Source of the DNA: Arsukibacterium indicum
GTDB lineage: Bacteria > Pseudomonadota > Gammaproteobacteria > Enterobacterales > Alteromonadaceae
Length of the DNA: 64,000 nt
Direction of reading: 5' to 3'
Assembly: GCF_019100565.1 (NCBI RefSeq)
Contig: NZ_JAHRID010000002.1
Span: forward strand, 62,001-126,000
The notes under the pieces were generated by a model. The model saw only the letters and a program-made list of their open reading frames with translations, did no database searches and had not been told where the DNA came from. This document shows positions 28,961 through 37,115 of this stretch, piece by piece (the stretch's first letter is position 1; every line of letters begins with the position of its first letter). The position numbers were made by a program, and so were the translations under genes.

Positions 28961-31228
28961 ATGAAAAAATTATTTTATCTGGTATTGCCACTCTTTGTCC
29001 TGGCAGGGTGTTTCGATGGCTCAGATGATGAGGTAATCGTTGAGCCACCACCGGTGTTTAGCGCCGACCAAACCTTTGAAGTCAACTTGTCTGGTATGCA
29101 GCAGGTGCCAAATGTTGACTCAATTCAAATGGCATCAGCCACGGTAGAGCTAGACACCGATTTAAGGCAAATCCGGGCCAGTATGGACTTGTCTGATGTT
29201 GCAAATGTTCAAGCCGCGCATATTCACGATGGTGATTTAGGATTTAATGGTGACGTTGCTTTTGAATTTAGTGCCGGTAGCAACGGTGTGTATACAATTG
29301 CCGAAACTGAGGTAAGTGATGCTCTGATAGCTGATTTGCAAAATGGCGAATGGTACATCAATGTCCATACCACCGAGTACCCGGACGGCGAGATACGCGG
29401 TCAGATTGTCAATGAAAATACAGTCATCATTACTTTTCCATTATCCGGCCAACAGGAAGTACCTGCGGTAGATACCGCTGCCACGGGTTTTGCTTATGCT
29501 GCCGTGGATCAAACTGATTATGATCTTACTCTTACTGTCCGGACCATGGGTGCAGATGATGCCACTATGGCGCATATTCATACCGGCAGAATTGGCACCA
29601 ACGGCGATGTGCTGGTGGCACTTGAAGCCGCTGAGGAAGACGGGGTTTGGGTTATACCAGCTGATACCATGATCGATGAAGCGACCTTTAACGTGCTGGC
29701 AGGTGGCGGTCACTATGTTAATGTCCACACCCCTGCTAACCCGGGCGGTGAGCTCAGAGGGCAGATTATTACCGATAATTTTGTGCTGGCAACATTCCCG
29801 TTATCGGGCAAACAGGAAGTGCCAATGGTACAAACCCAGGCAGCAGGCGACGGCTATGCCCTGGTTAATACTGACGATTACATGGTAGAGGTGGTAGCCG
29901 TAACAACAGGCGTTGATGATGCTACCATGGCCCATATCCATACCGGTCGTATTGGTAATAACGGTGATGTATTGGTTGGTCTGGTGCAATCTGCAGATGA
30001 TTTGGGTACCTGGATGACCCCGGAAGATACCCAGCTTGATGAAGCGACGTTTCAGGTACTGGCCTCGGGCGGCCACTATGTAAATGTGCATACACCTGCT
30101 AACCCGGGTGGTGAGCTACGCGGCCAGATTTTAACTGACAACTTTGTATTAGCAACCTTTGCTTTAAGCGGTGCGCAGGAAGTACCAGCCGTGACCACCG
30201 CCGCATCCGGCATGGGCTATGCGCTGGTCAATACATCTGACTACAGTGTTGAACTGGTTGCACTGACTGAAGGTGTTGACGATGCCACCATGGCACATAT
30301 TCATACTGGTCGTATCGGCAACAACGGCGATGTATTAGTCGGTCTGGAGCAGGTTATGGACGAGCCCGGTAAGTGGGTTACTCCGGCTGATACCATGATT
30401 GATGCGGATATATTTGCGGTGCTTGCCTCTGGCGGTCATTATGTCAATGTCCATACCCCGGCCAACCCGGGTGGTGAACTGCGTGGCCAGATTGTTACCG
30501 ATAACTTTGTGCTGGCAACCTTTGCGCTCAGTGGTGCTCAGGAAGTGCCGGCAGTAATTACTACCGCAATGGGTGACGGTTATGCACTGGTTAATACCAG
30601 CAACTTTGCTATTGAAGTCACTGCACTGACCGAGGGCGTGGATGATGCCACTATGGCCCACATTCATACCGGCCGGATTGGCTTAAACGGTGATGTGTTG
30701 GTGGCGCTGGAGCAATCTGCCGATGATGCAGGCAAATGGTCTACCCCGGAAGGTGCCATGATTGACGCTGATATTCTGGCGGTACTGGCTTCAGGTGGTC
30801 ATTACGTTAATGTGCATACGCCGGCCAACCCGGGTGGCGAGCTGCGGGGGCAGATTGTCGCCAGCGATCAGTATGCATTGATCACCTTCCCGCTGTCTGG
30901 CGCTCAGGAAGTCCCTGCTGTCACCACCACGGCAAGTGGTAACGGCTATGCGCTGGTAGGCTTAAGTGATTTCCGGCTGGAGCTACAGGTGCTAACCTCA
31001 GGTGTGGAAGATGCCACTATGGCGCATATTCATACCGGTGTGGCCGGTGAAAACGGCCCGGTGCTACTTGGTCTGGAACAAGACCCTGACAACGTCAACC
31101 GTTGGATGGCTCCTGCTGAAGCCGCATTAACCCAGAGCATTTTTGATGTGTTGGCCGCAGGCGGTCACTATGTTAACGTCCATACCCCGGAATTTCCCGG
31201 CGGTGAAATCAGAGGACAGATTGAGTAA
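28961..31228 (+). CDS. Lipoprotein with six tandem CHRD domains
   Basis: A 755-residue exported protein. The signal peptide ends in the lipobox LAGC with Cys17 as lipidation site. An acidic linker follows, then six CHRD (chordin-type) domains of about 118-122 residues that run to the C-terminus. Each domain has an xAHIHxG turn, then a (Y/W)(V/I)NVHT block and (E/Q)(L/I)RGQI. Domains 2-5 are nearly identical to each other, the first and last more diverged. The invariant histidines may bind metal, but the function of bacterial CHRD proteins is not established. Asp+2 is Phe rather than Asp, so outer-membrane sorting is likely. It is monocistronic by context and lies between a broken mgtC and an IS3 remnant. 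Confidence 0.88.
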   Translation: MKKLFYLVLPLFVLAGCFDGSDDEVIVEPPPVFSADQTFEVNLSGMQQVPNVDSIQMASATVELDTDLRQIRASMDLSDVANVQAAHIHDGDLGFNGDVAFEFSAGSNGVYTIAETEVSDALIADLQNGEWYINVHTTEYPDGEIRGQIVNENTVIITFPLSGQQEVPAVDTAATGFAYAAVDQTDYDLTLTVRTMGADDATMAHIHTGRIGTNGDVLVALEAAEEDGVWVIPADTMIDEATFNVLAGGGHYVNVHTPANPGGELRGQIITDNFVLATFPLSGKQEVPMVQTQAAGDGYALVNTDDYMVEVVAVTTGVDDATMAHIHTGRIGNNGDVLVGLVQSADDLGTWMTPEDTQLDEATFQVLASGGHYVNVHTPANPGGELRGQILTDNFVLATFALSGAQEVPAVTTAASGMGYALVNTSDYSVELVALTEGVDDATMAHIHTGRIGNNGDVLVGLEQVMDEPGKWVTPADTMIDADIFAVLASGGHYVNVHTPANPGGELRGQIVTDNFVLATFALSGAQEVPAVITTAMGDGYALVNTSNFAIEVTALTEGVDDATMAHIHTGRIGLNGDVLVALEQSADDAGKWSTPEGAMIDADILAVLASGGHYVNVHTPANPGGELRGQIVASDQYALITFPLSGAQEVPAVTTTASGNGYALVGLSDFRLELQVLTSGVEDATMAHIHTGVAGENGPVLLGLEQDPDNVNRWMAPAEAALTQSIFDVLAAGGHYVNVHTPEFPGGEIRGQIE
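29430..31225 (+). repeat. Five tandem ~360-bp coding repeats within the CHRD gene
   Basis: The ATGGC-CATATTCATAC segment recurs at about 29571, 29931, 30294, 30657 and 31023, giving periods of 360, 363, 363 and 366 bases, all multiples of three. A more diverged first copy lies near 29217. Such long in-frame repeats invite copy-number change by recombination and assembly collapse. Confidence 0.85.
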
Positions 31229-31245
31229 CGCTTGAAACTTTTACC

Positions 31246-31267
31246 AGCGGCGCTGGCTGGCGCCGCT
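31246..31267 (+). terminator. GC-rich hairpin after the CHRD gene
   Basis: Perfect 8-bp arms AGCGGCGC and GCGCCGCT flank a six-base loop 18 bases after the CHRD stop. No T run follows, so it may be a weak terminator or an RNA 3'-end stabiliser. Confidence 0.45.
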
Positions 31268-31349
31268 ATACTTGCTATATCGTCTTTATTTTCCAGACTA
31301 ATACAATGGCGTGTCGCAGCTTACAGGAGATTGTTTAAAGGAGTTCAAA

Positions 31350-32081
31350 GTGAGTAAAACAGCCACACTGTATCGGATGGTAACCGATCAACATATTTGC
31401 CCCTATGGCTTGCGTTCAAAAGACCTGTTAGAACGACAAGGTTTCAAGGTTGAAGACCACAAACTCAGAACCAGGGAAGAAACTGACAGGTTTAAAGAAA
31501 AGCATGGGGTAAAAACCACTCCCCAGACATTTATTGATGACAACCGCATCGGCGGTTATGACGATTTGCGTGACTATTTTGGCAAGGGCGAAGCCGGTCA
31601 AACCGGTACCACCTATACTCCGGTTATTGCAATATTTGCTGTCGCTGCCTTACTAACAATCGCCTTCCAGTATTTTGTATCAGGCGATTATATTTCAATC
31701 CGCACCTTAATGCTGTTTATCGCGTTTTCAATGACCATGCTGGCAGTGCAAAAACTTAAAGACTTATACAGTTTTACAAACTCGTTTATCACCTATGATT
31801 TACTGGCGATGAAATGGCTGCGATACGGTTATATTTATCCATTTATCGAGGCCTATGCCGGGATCGGTATGATTGCGCAATTGCCGGCACTAGCGGTTGC
31901 ACCGTTTTCACTTTTTATTGGCACTGTGGGTGCTATCTCGGTAATAAAAGCGGTTTATGTCGATAAACGGGAGCTGAAGTGTGCCTGCGTTGGTGGTGAC
32001 AGCAATGTACCGCTTGGGTTTGTATCGCTGTCTGAAAACCTGTTTATGATTGCAGGCGGCTTGATTATGTTGCTGTGGTGA
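31350..32081 (+). CDS. Glutaredoxin-MauE membrane fusion protein
   Basis: A 243-residue protein with two parts. Residues 1-85 form a glutaredoxin-like domain with CPYG (Cys17) in place of the usual CPYC, then KTTPQTFIDDNRIGGYDDL, the cis-Pro and glutathione-binding region. Residues 90-243 hold about four membrane helices of the MauE/DoxX-like redox family, ending in a KCACVGG motif near residue 213. The start is a GTG at 31350 with AAGGAG seven bases upstream; a longer frame from 31311 lacks such a site. It may move electrons or thiols across the inner membrane, which is an inference from the domain pairing. No methylamine genes are nearby. Confidence 0.82.
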   Translation: MSKTATLYRMVTDQHICPYGLRSKDLLERQGFKVEDHKLRTREETDRFKEKHGVKTTPQTFIDDNRIGGYDDLRDYFGKGEAGQTGTTYTPVIAIFAVAALLTIAFQYFVSGDYISIRTLMLFIAFSMTMLAVQKLKDLYSFTNSFITYDLLAMKWLRYGYIYPFIEAYAGIGMIAQLPALAVAPFSLFIGTVGAISVIKAVYVDKRELKCACVGGDSNVPLGFVSLSENLFMIAGGLIMLLW

Positions 32082-32179
32082 CCCTGCAGCACGGCCATAG
32101 CCTAATAATTCGGTAGTTAGCAAAGCTGACGTGTTCTTACCCATAAAAAGTAGACTTCTGGTTATGCGCATTTGCGCTC

Positions 32180-32299
32180 TTACTCTGCCGGGCTGACATA
32201 GCTAATTGTTGAGTGTCTACGGACACGGTTATAAAATATCTCATTGTACTCGGAGATGCCTGACTTCGCCCGCTCAATCGAGTCGTAGTTTGCTGCAAA
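32180..32299 (-). mobile_element. Remnant: C-terminal end of an IS3-family transposase (OrfB)
   Basis: Minus-strand translation gives YDSIERAKSGISEYNEIFY then NRVRRHSTISYVSPAE and a stop at 32180. The IFYNRxRRHSxxxYxSP block is the hallmark of the DDE integrase C-terminus in IS3-family elements. Only about 40 codons survive. The upstream part with the catalytic DDE residues is missing, and inverted repeats could not be identified. The sequence joins directly to a truncated NTF2-like gene at about 32300. Confidence 0.82.
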
Positions 32300-32302
32300 A
32301 AA

Positions 32303-32422
32303 TCAGTTGCTTAAACCAAAAGGTGATTCCGGATGGTAGCAGGCAATAAAGGCGGCAAGATCTTTGGCGTTATAGGCTTCCAACTGGCGTTGTACCGGAA
32401 ATACCAGTCGTTCCCTTTTCAT
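32303..32422 (-). pseudogene. Truncated NTF2/SnoaL-like gene
   Basis: The minus-strand frame from the ATG at 32422 encodes 39 residues, including QRQLEAYNAKDLAAFIACYHPE. This is the N-terminal helix pattern of nuclear transport factor 2-like proteins (polyketide cyclase/SnoaL type). It ends at a TGA immediately before the IS3 transposase remnant, so about two thirds of the expected 110-150 residues are lost. It starts 3 bases after the GNAT stop codon, showing it was once the last gene of that operon. Confidence 0.7.
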
Positions 32423-32425
32423 AAC

Positions 32426-32890
32426 CTAATACTCCAATTCCTTAATCATGAACATGCTATTCGGGTCATCCGGGTAATCAGCAAAAGGGCCACAAAACTT
32501 AAAGCCAGCGCTTTGGTATAAATTGCGGGCTGGCAGGAAAAAGTCCATTGAAACCGTTTCAAGATAAAGCTGACGAATACCGCTATGCTTGGCTTGCCCA
32601 AGCAAAAACTGCAATAAGGCGCGCCCTACACCCTGCCCCCGCGCCTCTGGCGCCGTTCGCATTGATTTAATCTCGGCCATCTGGGCACTGTGCTGCTTTA
32701 ACGCCACACAGCCCACTAAAGCATCACCCTGCCAGGCACTCCAGAAACGAATACCTGGTGTTTGTAGTTTACTGATATCCAGCGCATGGACACTTTCAGG
32801 TGGCGAGGTTGCATACATATCGTCTAAGTGGCCCTGCAGTAATTGGATAACCGCTTGCGATTCCAGCCTGCCCGCAACAATGTTCAGCAT
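32426..32890 (-). CDS. GNAT-family N-acetyltransferase
   Basis: A 154-residue GCN5-related acetyltransferase. The acetyl-CoA-binding motif A reads EIKSMRTAPEARGQGVGRALL (Arg/Gln-x-x-Gly-x-Gly type). It is followed by LYLETVSMDFFLPARNLYQSAGF, a variant of motif B often seen in YafP/YsnE-like members. The substrate is unknown. The start is 2 bases after the SIMPL stop codon, so the two genes are likely cotranscribed; a truncated NTF2-like gene follows. Confidence 0.88.
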   Translation of the reverse strand: MLNIVAGRLESQAVIQLLQGHLDDMYATSPPESVHALDISKLQTPGIRFWSAWQGDALVGCVALKQHSAQMAEIKSMRTAPEARGQGVGRALLQFLLGQAKHSGIRQLYLETVSMDFFLPARNLYQSAGFKFCGPFADYPDDPNSMFMIKELEY

Positions 32891-32892
32891 CT

Positions 32893-33603
32893 TTAATTAA
32901 CCGACAACTCAAATACTGCATCAACCGTGCTATTGAAGCTTACCGTTGCTTGTAAATAACGGCCGGGCGCCGCATCGGCGGCATTTAGTCTGGCACCGGT
33001 TACCTGGATCATCTCATAGCCGCCACGTTGCCGCTGGCTGTTGGAATTAATACTGTAAATTCTGCCCAGCCTGGCATCAAAGGCATTGGCCAGCGCTTTA
33101 CCATTGGCTTTAGCATTTTCTGCGGCCATTGCTGTAACTTGTTTACGCAACTCATCAGCTTTAGAAGACTGCAACTGAATGTCCTGTACTTCGTCTATAC
33201 GAACGCTTAATGCGAAATCAAGCAATTGATTAAGCTGCTCAAGATTAGTCAATTTTAACTTCAACGAGCGATTGGCACGATAACCGACGAGTTGCTGCTG
33301 ATTGCCGTCGGTATAAATATACTCTGGCTCGGTTAGCAGGTTGCTGGCAGTAACATCGTCGGTTTTAACGGCAAAATCATTCAGCCCGTCCAGTAACGTA
33401 TTGACCCGCTTATCAACGTCAGCTTTAGCGTCCAGTGCAGTTTTTTGCATACTGGTAACTTCCATTGAAATAACAGCAATATCTGGTGTGGTAGTTAGTT
33501 CAGCCGTACCCTGTACCGCAATATGCCGGGTAGCGGGTAAACTGCTGTTGGCGGCTAAGGTGAATGAGCAGATCAGAAACATCAGGCTGCAAAGCGTTTT
33601 CAT
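32893..33603 (-). CDS. SIMPL (DUF541) domain periplasmic protein
   Basis: A 236-residue protein with an N-terminal signal peptide (KTLCSLMFLICSFTLAANS) and the SIMPL domain. The domain begins RHIAVQGTAELTTTPDIAVI, the standard family start, and continues through VGYRANRSLKLKLTNL. Members such as E. coli YggE are periplasmic and linked to oxidative stress, though the mechanism is unknown. It is the first gene of a minus-strand SIMPL-GNAT-NTF2-like run, transcribed divergently from the EF-G gene 162 bases away. Confidence 0.88.
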   Translation of the reverse strand: MKTLCSLMFLICSFTLAANSSLPATRHIAVQGTAELTTTPDIAVISMEVTSMQKTALDAKADVDKRVNTLLDGLNDFAVKTDDVTASNLLTEPEYIYTDGNQQQLVGYRANRSLKLKLTNLEQLNQLLDFALSVRIDEVQDIQLQSSKADELRKQVTAMAAENAKANGKALANAFDARLGRIYSINSNSQRQRGGYEMIQVTGARLNAADAAPGRYLQATVSFNSTVDAVFELSVN

Positions 33604-33765
33604 AGTAACTCCTTATTAAGGGGTTGCTGATTTAAAATCTTCTGTCAGGCTGCATTGACAGCATGGATAAAAAATTAGCGACCGACAACATTTTTTCTCT
33701 GCAAATCTTTTTAAAATCCTGTATATTGTCGCACTATTTTCAAACCCTAGCTTATTGAGATTACT

Positions 33766-35865
33766 ATGTCAGCAGATTTATCCTTATACAGAAACATTGG
33801 TATCTTCGCCCACGTTGATGCCGGCAAAACCACTACTACCGAGCGTATCCTTAAACTGACCGGTAAAATTCATAAGTTAGGTGAAGTTCACGAAGGTGAA
33901 TCAACCACTGACTTTATGGAACAGGAAGCTGAGCGCGGTATTACTATTCAGTCAGCAGCCGTAAGCTGTTTCTGGAAAGGCCACCGTTTTAACGTAATCG
34001 ATACCCCGGGCCACGTTGACTTCACCGTTGAAGTATATCGTTCACTGAAAGTATTAGATGGTGGTATCGGTGTATTCTGTGGTTCAGGCGGTGTTGAACC
34101 TCAGTCTGAAACCAACTGGCGCTACGCGAACGATGCTGAAGTATCACGTCTTATTTTCGTTAACAAGCTGGACCGGATTGGTGCTGACTTTATCCGTGTT
34201 ACCGAGCAGGTTAAAAAAGTACTGGGTGCTAACCCGTTAATCATGACGTTGCCTATTGGCCGCGAAGACACCTTTAAAGGTGTGGTAGACCTGTTAACCA
34301 AACAAGCTTACGTATGGGATGAATCTGGCCAGCCAGAAAACTATACCACTACCGATGTACCAGCTGACATGGCTGACGACGTTGAAATGTATCGTCAACA
34401 GCTGATCGAAACTGCGCTAGAGCAGGACGACGACCTGTTAATGGCATATATGGATGGCGAAGAGCCTTCAGTTGATGACGTTAAGCGTTGTATCCGTAAA
34501 GGTTGCCGCGACCTGGCGTTCTTCCCTACTTACTGTGGTTCTGCTTTCAAAAACAAAGGTATGCAGTTATTGCTGGATGCTGTTGTTGAATACTTACCGT
34601 CACCAACTGAAGTTATTCCTCAGCCACTGACTGACGAAGAAGGTAACGAGACTGGCCAGCACGCTATCGTGTCAGCTGACGAGCCGTTCCGTGCTTTAGC
34701 ATTCAAAATCATGGATGACCGGTTTGGCGCTCTGACCTTTATCCGGATCTACTCTGGTGTTCTGAACAAGGGTGACACCATCCTGAACTCTTTCACCGGC
34801 AAAACCGAGCGTATCGGCCGTATGGTTGAAATGTACGCCAACGACCGTATTGACCTGACGTCAGCCCAGGCCGGTGACATCATCGCTCTGGTAGGTATGA
34901 AGAACAACACCCAGACCGGCCACACCCTGTGTGATCCGAAGCACCCTTGTACCCTTGAACCAATGGTATTCCCAGAGCCGGTAATTTCTATCTCTGTTAC
35001 GCCAAAAGACAAAGGTTCAGTAGAGAAGATGGGTATCGCTATCGGTAAAATGGTAGCTGAAGACCCGACATTCCGGGTTGAAACTGATGTTGACTCAGGT
35101 GAAACCATCCTTAAAGGTATGGGTGAATTACACCTGGATATCAAAGTAGATATTCTGAAGCGTACTTATGGCGTTGAGTTAGTAGTAGGCCAGCCTCAGG
35201 TTGCTTACCGCGAAACTATTACCCGTGAAGTGGAAGACAGCTACACCCACAAAAAACAATCTGGTGGTTCAGGTCAGTTCGGTAAAATCGATTACCGTAT
35301 TCGTCCGGGCGAGCAAAACTCAGGCTTCACCTTCAAATCAACCGTAGTTGGTGGTAGCGTTCCAAAAGAGTTCTTACCGGCTATCGAGAAAGGTTTCGAA
35401 TCAATGATGGCTACCGGTACCCTGGCTGGCTTCCCGGTATTAGACGTGGAAGTTGAAGTATTCGACGGTGGTTTCCACGCTGTTGACTCATCAGCTATCG
35501 CGTTTGAAATCGCTGCTAAAGGCGCATTCCGTCAGACCATGCCAAAAGCCGGTGCACAACTGCTTGAGCCAATCATGAAAGTTGACGTGTTTACCCCGGA
35601 AGATCACGTAGGTGATGTAATCGGTGACTTAAACCGTCGCCGCGGTATGATCTCTGGTCAGGAAGCGGGTGTAACTGGCGTACGTATCAAAGCTGACGTA
35701 CCACTATCAGAAATGTTTGGTTATATCAGTACCCTGCGTACCATGACTTCAGGCCGCGGTCAGTTCTCTATGGAGTTCTCACACTACGCACCGTGTCCGA
35801 CCAACGTAGCAGACGCTGTAATTGCCAAAGAAAAAGAAAAGAAAGCCGCTGCTGCTAAAAACTAA
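33766..35865 (+). CDS. fusA2: Elongation factor G, second paralogue type
   Basis: A translational GTPase of 699 residues. G1 AHVDAGKTT is at 15-23, with G2/G3 blocks ERGITIQSA and DTPGHVDF, and G4 NKLD. EF-G domains II-V run to the C-terminus ([22 protein letters not shown]). The sequence departs from the str-operon FusA pattern ([20 protein letters not shown]), and no rpsL/rpsG/tuf genes are adjacent. I therefore take it as the second EF-G type seen in many marine gammaproteobacteria. Codon use is strongly biased to GGT, CGT and CTG, suggesting high expression. It ends in a strong terminator. Confidence 0.88.
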   Translation: MSADLSLYRNIGIFAHVDAGKTTTTERILKLTGKIHKLGEVHEGESTTDFMEQEAERGITIQSAAVSCFWKGHRFNVIDTPGHVDFTVEVYRSLKVLDGGIGVFCGSGGVEPQSETNWRYANDAEVSRLIFVNKLDRIGADFIRVTEQVKKVLGANPLIMTLPIGREDTFKGVVDLLTKQAYVWDESGQPENYTTTDVPADMADDVEMYRQQLIETALEQDDDLLMAYMDGEEPSVDDVKRCIRKGCRDLAFFPTYCGSAFKNKGMQLLLDAVVEYLPSPTEVIPQPLTDEEGNETGQHAIVSADEPFRALAFKIMDDRFGALTFIRIYSGVLNKGDTILNSFTGKTERIGRMVEMYANDRIDLTSAQAGDIIALVGMKNNTQTGHTLCDPKHPCTLEPMVFPEPVISISVTPKDKGSVEKMGIAIGKMVAEDPTFRVETDVDSGETILKGMGELHLDIKVDILKRTYGVELVVGQPQVAYRETITREVEDSYTHKKQSGGSGQFGKIDYRIRPGEQNSGFTFKSTVVGGSVPKEFLPAIEKGFESMMATGTLAGFPVLDVEVEVFDGGFHAVDSSAIAFEIAAKGAFRQTMPKAGAQLLEPIMKVDVFTPEDHVGDVIGDLNRRRGMISGQEAGVTGVRIKADVPLSEMFGYISTLRTMTSGRGQFSMEFSHYAPCPTNVADAVIAKEKEKKAAAAKN

Positions 35866-35882
35866 GCAGTAAGCGCTTTATC

Positions 35883-35918
35883 AAAAGCCCCGCCAGTGCA
35901 AATTGGCGGGGCTTTTTT
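35883..35918. terminator. Bidirectional intrinsic terminator between fusA2 and ctaG
   Basis: The arms AAAAGCCCCGCCA and TGGCGGGGCTTTT enclose a short loop and are followed by a T run. The right end overlaps the TAA of the convergent ctaG gene, so it can serve both strands. Confidence 0.92.
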
Positions 35919-36753
35919 ATCGGTCAATAGCGGGGCTTTGGTTACTATCGGCATTAGTTCGTAGCCAGCGATACCCGAGCCAGGCAGCAGCAACCAGGTA
36001 TGGCAGCCCACCCGGTACCCACATCAGTAAGCCGGCCAGTTGCTGATCAGCCAGCTGATGACTGGGATAATACAGTAATGTATCGGCAAAAGTCAGAATA
36101 GCGCCCAGAAATCCGGTTTGCATCAAGGTAAACAGTAAGGCCAGCAATGCCCAGCTGCGACTACGCTCGTTGCTACTTAATGCAGCCAACCACAACATCG
36201 CCGCAGTAAATATAAAACAGAAATGCTCCACTAAATGCCACCACGGGTGCTCCAGTGCCAGCACATAAAAACGTGGGGTATGCCAGAACCAGACCATAGC
36301 GGCATGCAGATAAGCCAGGCTCAGTGGATAAGCGCTCAGTTTCAGTAGCGGCTGCCAGACCAGCCGGCCCCAGCGCCCGGTTGCCGCAGCAAATTGCGGC
36401 AACGGCAGACTCAGCGCCCACATCGGGGTAATAACCACCATAAACATCATATGCTGCACCATATGGGCGCTGGCACTGGTTTCTGCCAACTGATCCAGTG
36501 GTCCGATAGCAGCATAACCGCACAACAGGCAGCCAGCATGAAATAACAACGCGCGCCAAAGTAGCGGTGGTCTTTTAATGCTACCCAGAATATAAACCAG
36601 CCAGAACAGGGCCAGCATAACCACGGCCACCAAGGCGGCCCAGAATGTGGCACCGTCGCTTTGCAGCGGGTTGTGCGCCTGCACTGGTAAGCTGATAGCG
36701 CCAAGCAACACTAACGTTGCATTGATGATTAACCGTCGTGCTGTTAACTGCAT
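35917..36753 (-). CDS. ctaG: Cytochrome c oxidase assembly protein, CtaG (caa3) family
   Basis: A 278-residue polytopic protein with a signal-like first helix and about seven membrane segments. Conserved histidines HMVQHMMFMV and HLVEHFCFIF match the CtaG_caa3 family (Bacillus CtaG type, distinct from Cox11). These proteins are needed for assembly of the oxidase, possibly copper insertion at CuB. It is the last gene of the oxidase cluster and overlaps the small upstream gene by 10 nt. Confidence 0.87.
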   Translation of the reverse strand: MQLTARRLIINATLVLLGAISLPVQAHNPLQSDGATFWAALVAVVMLALFWLVYILGSIKRPPLLWRALLFHAGCLLCGYAAIGPLDQLAETSASAHMVQHMMFMVVITPMWALSLPLPQFAAATGRWGRLVWQPLLKLSAYPLSLAYLHAAMVWFWHTPRFYVLALEHPWWHLVEHFCFIFTAAMLWLAALSSNERSRSWALLALLFTLMQTGFLGAILTFADTLLYYPSHQLADQQLAGLLMWVPGGLPYLVAAAWLGYRWLRTNADSNQSPAIDR

Positions 36754-37115
36754 GGCGCAAATACCAGTACCGGCAGGCCGCCGGCAAGCGTTGCTATGGC
36801 GGAAGCAAGATACAATACGGTGCTGACATAGCCGGTAAAATGTTTAACACCACCAGTATTTTTATCTTTCCGCTGCTGCAGGCAAGCGCGCCACGTCCGC
36901 CAGGCCAGCGCCAGCAGTACGGCTAGCACCAATAACGTTAATAAAAATAAGCTGGCATTAAGCCAGTTAACAGCTCCCTGCTCAGAAGCAGGTGCCGCCA
37001 ACTGGCAGGCGACGGATAAGCCGGCATACATTGCCACAAACCAGATACTCCAGATTGTCAGGCCGAAAACCAGCTGAGCAGGATGACAGGGGGCAAACCA
37101 GGAATAACGGCTCAA
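36744..37115 (-). CDS. Small membrane protein of the cytochrome oxidase operon, unrecognised
   Basis: About 123 residues with three probable membrane helices (near residues 17-40, 55-75 and 98-118) and a basic, glutamine-rich loop between the last two. I favour the TTG at 37115. It overlaps the subunit I-III stop as TTGA and has GGGGGAG six bases upstream. An ATG at 37130 is the alternative. It sits between the oxidase and ctaG, so it may be a subunit IV-like or assembly protein, but no family signature is evident. Confidence 0.6.
   Translation of the reverse strand: MSRYSWFAPCHPAQLVFGLTIWSIWFVAMYAGLSVACQLAAPASEQGAVNWLNASLFLLTLLVLAVLLALAWRTWRACLQQRKDKNTGGVKHFTGYVSTVLYLASAIATLAGGLPVLVFAPCS

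Noticed and set aside
29430..31225. Possible CRISPR-like array because of regular spacing
   Set aside because: The period is about 360 bases, in frame, and encodes CHRD domains; no short repeats with unique spacers.
35868..35880. Recurrence of AAGCGCTT-type palindromes (near 1983, 15676, 35872, 59376) as a possible regulon
   Set aside because: An 8-base palindrome is expected about once per 65 kb; the extra copies lie within a gene or directly after gene ends and lack the 12-bp symmetry seen at the sdh promoter.
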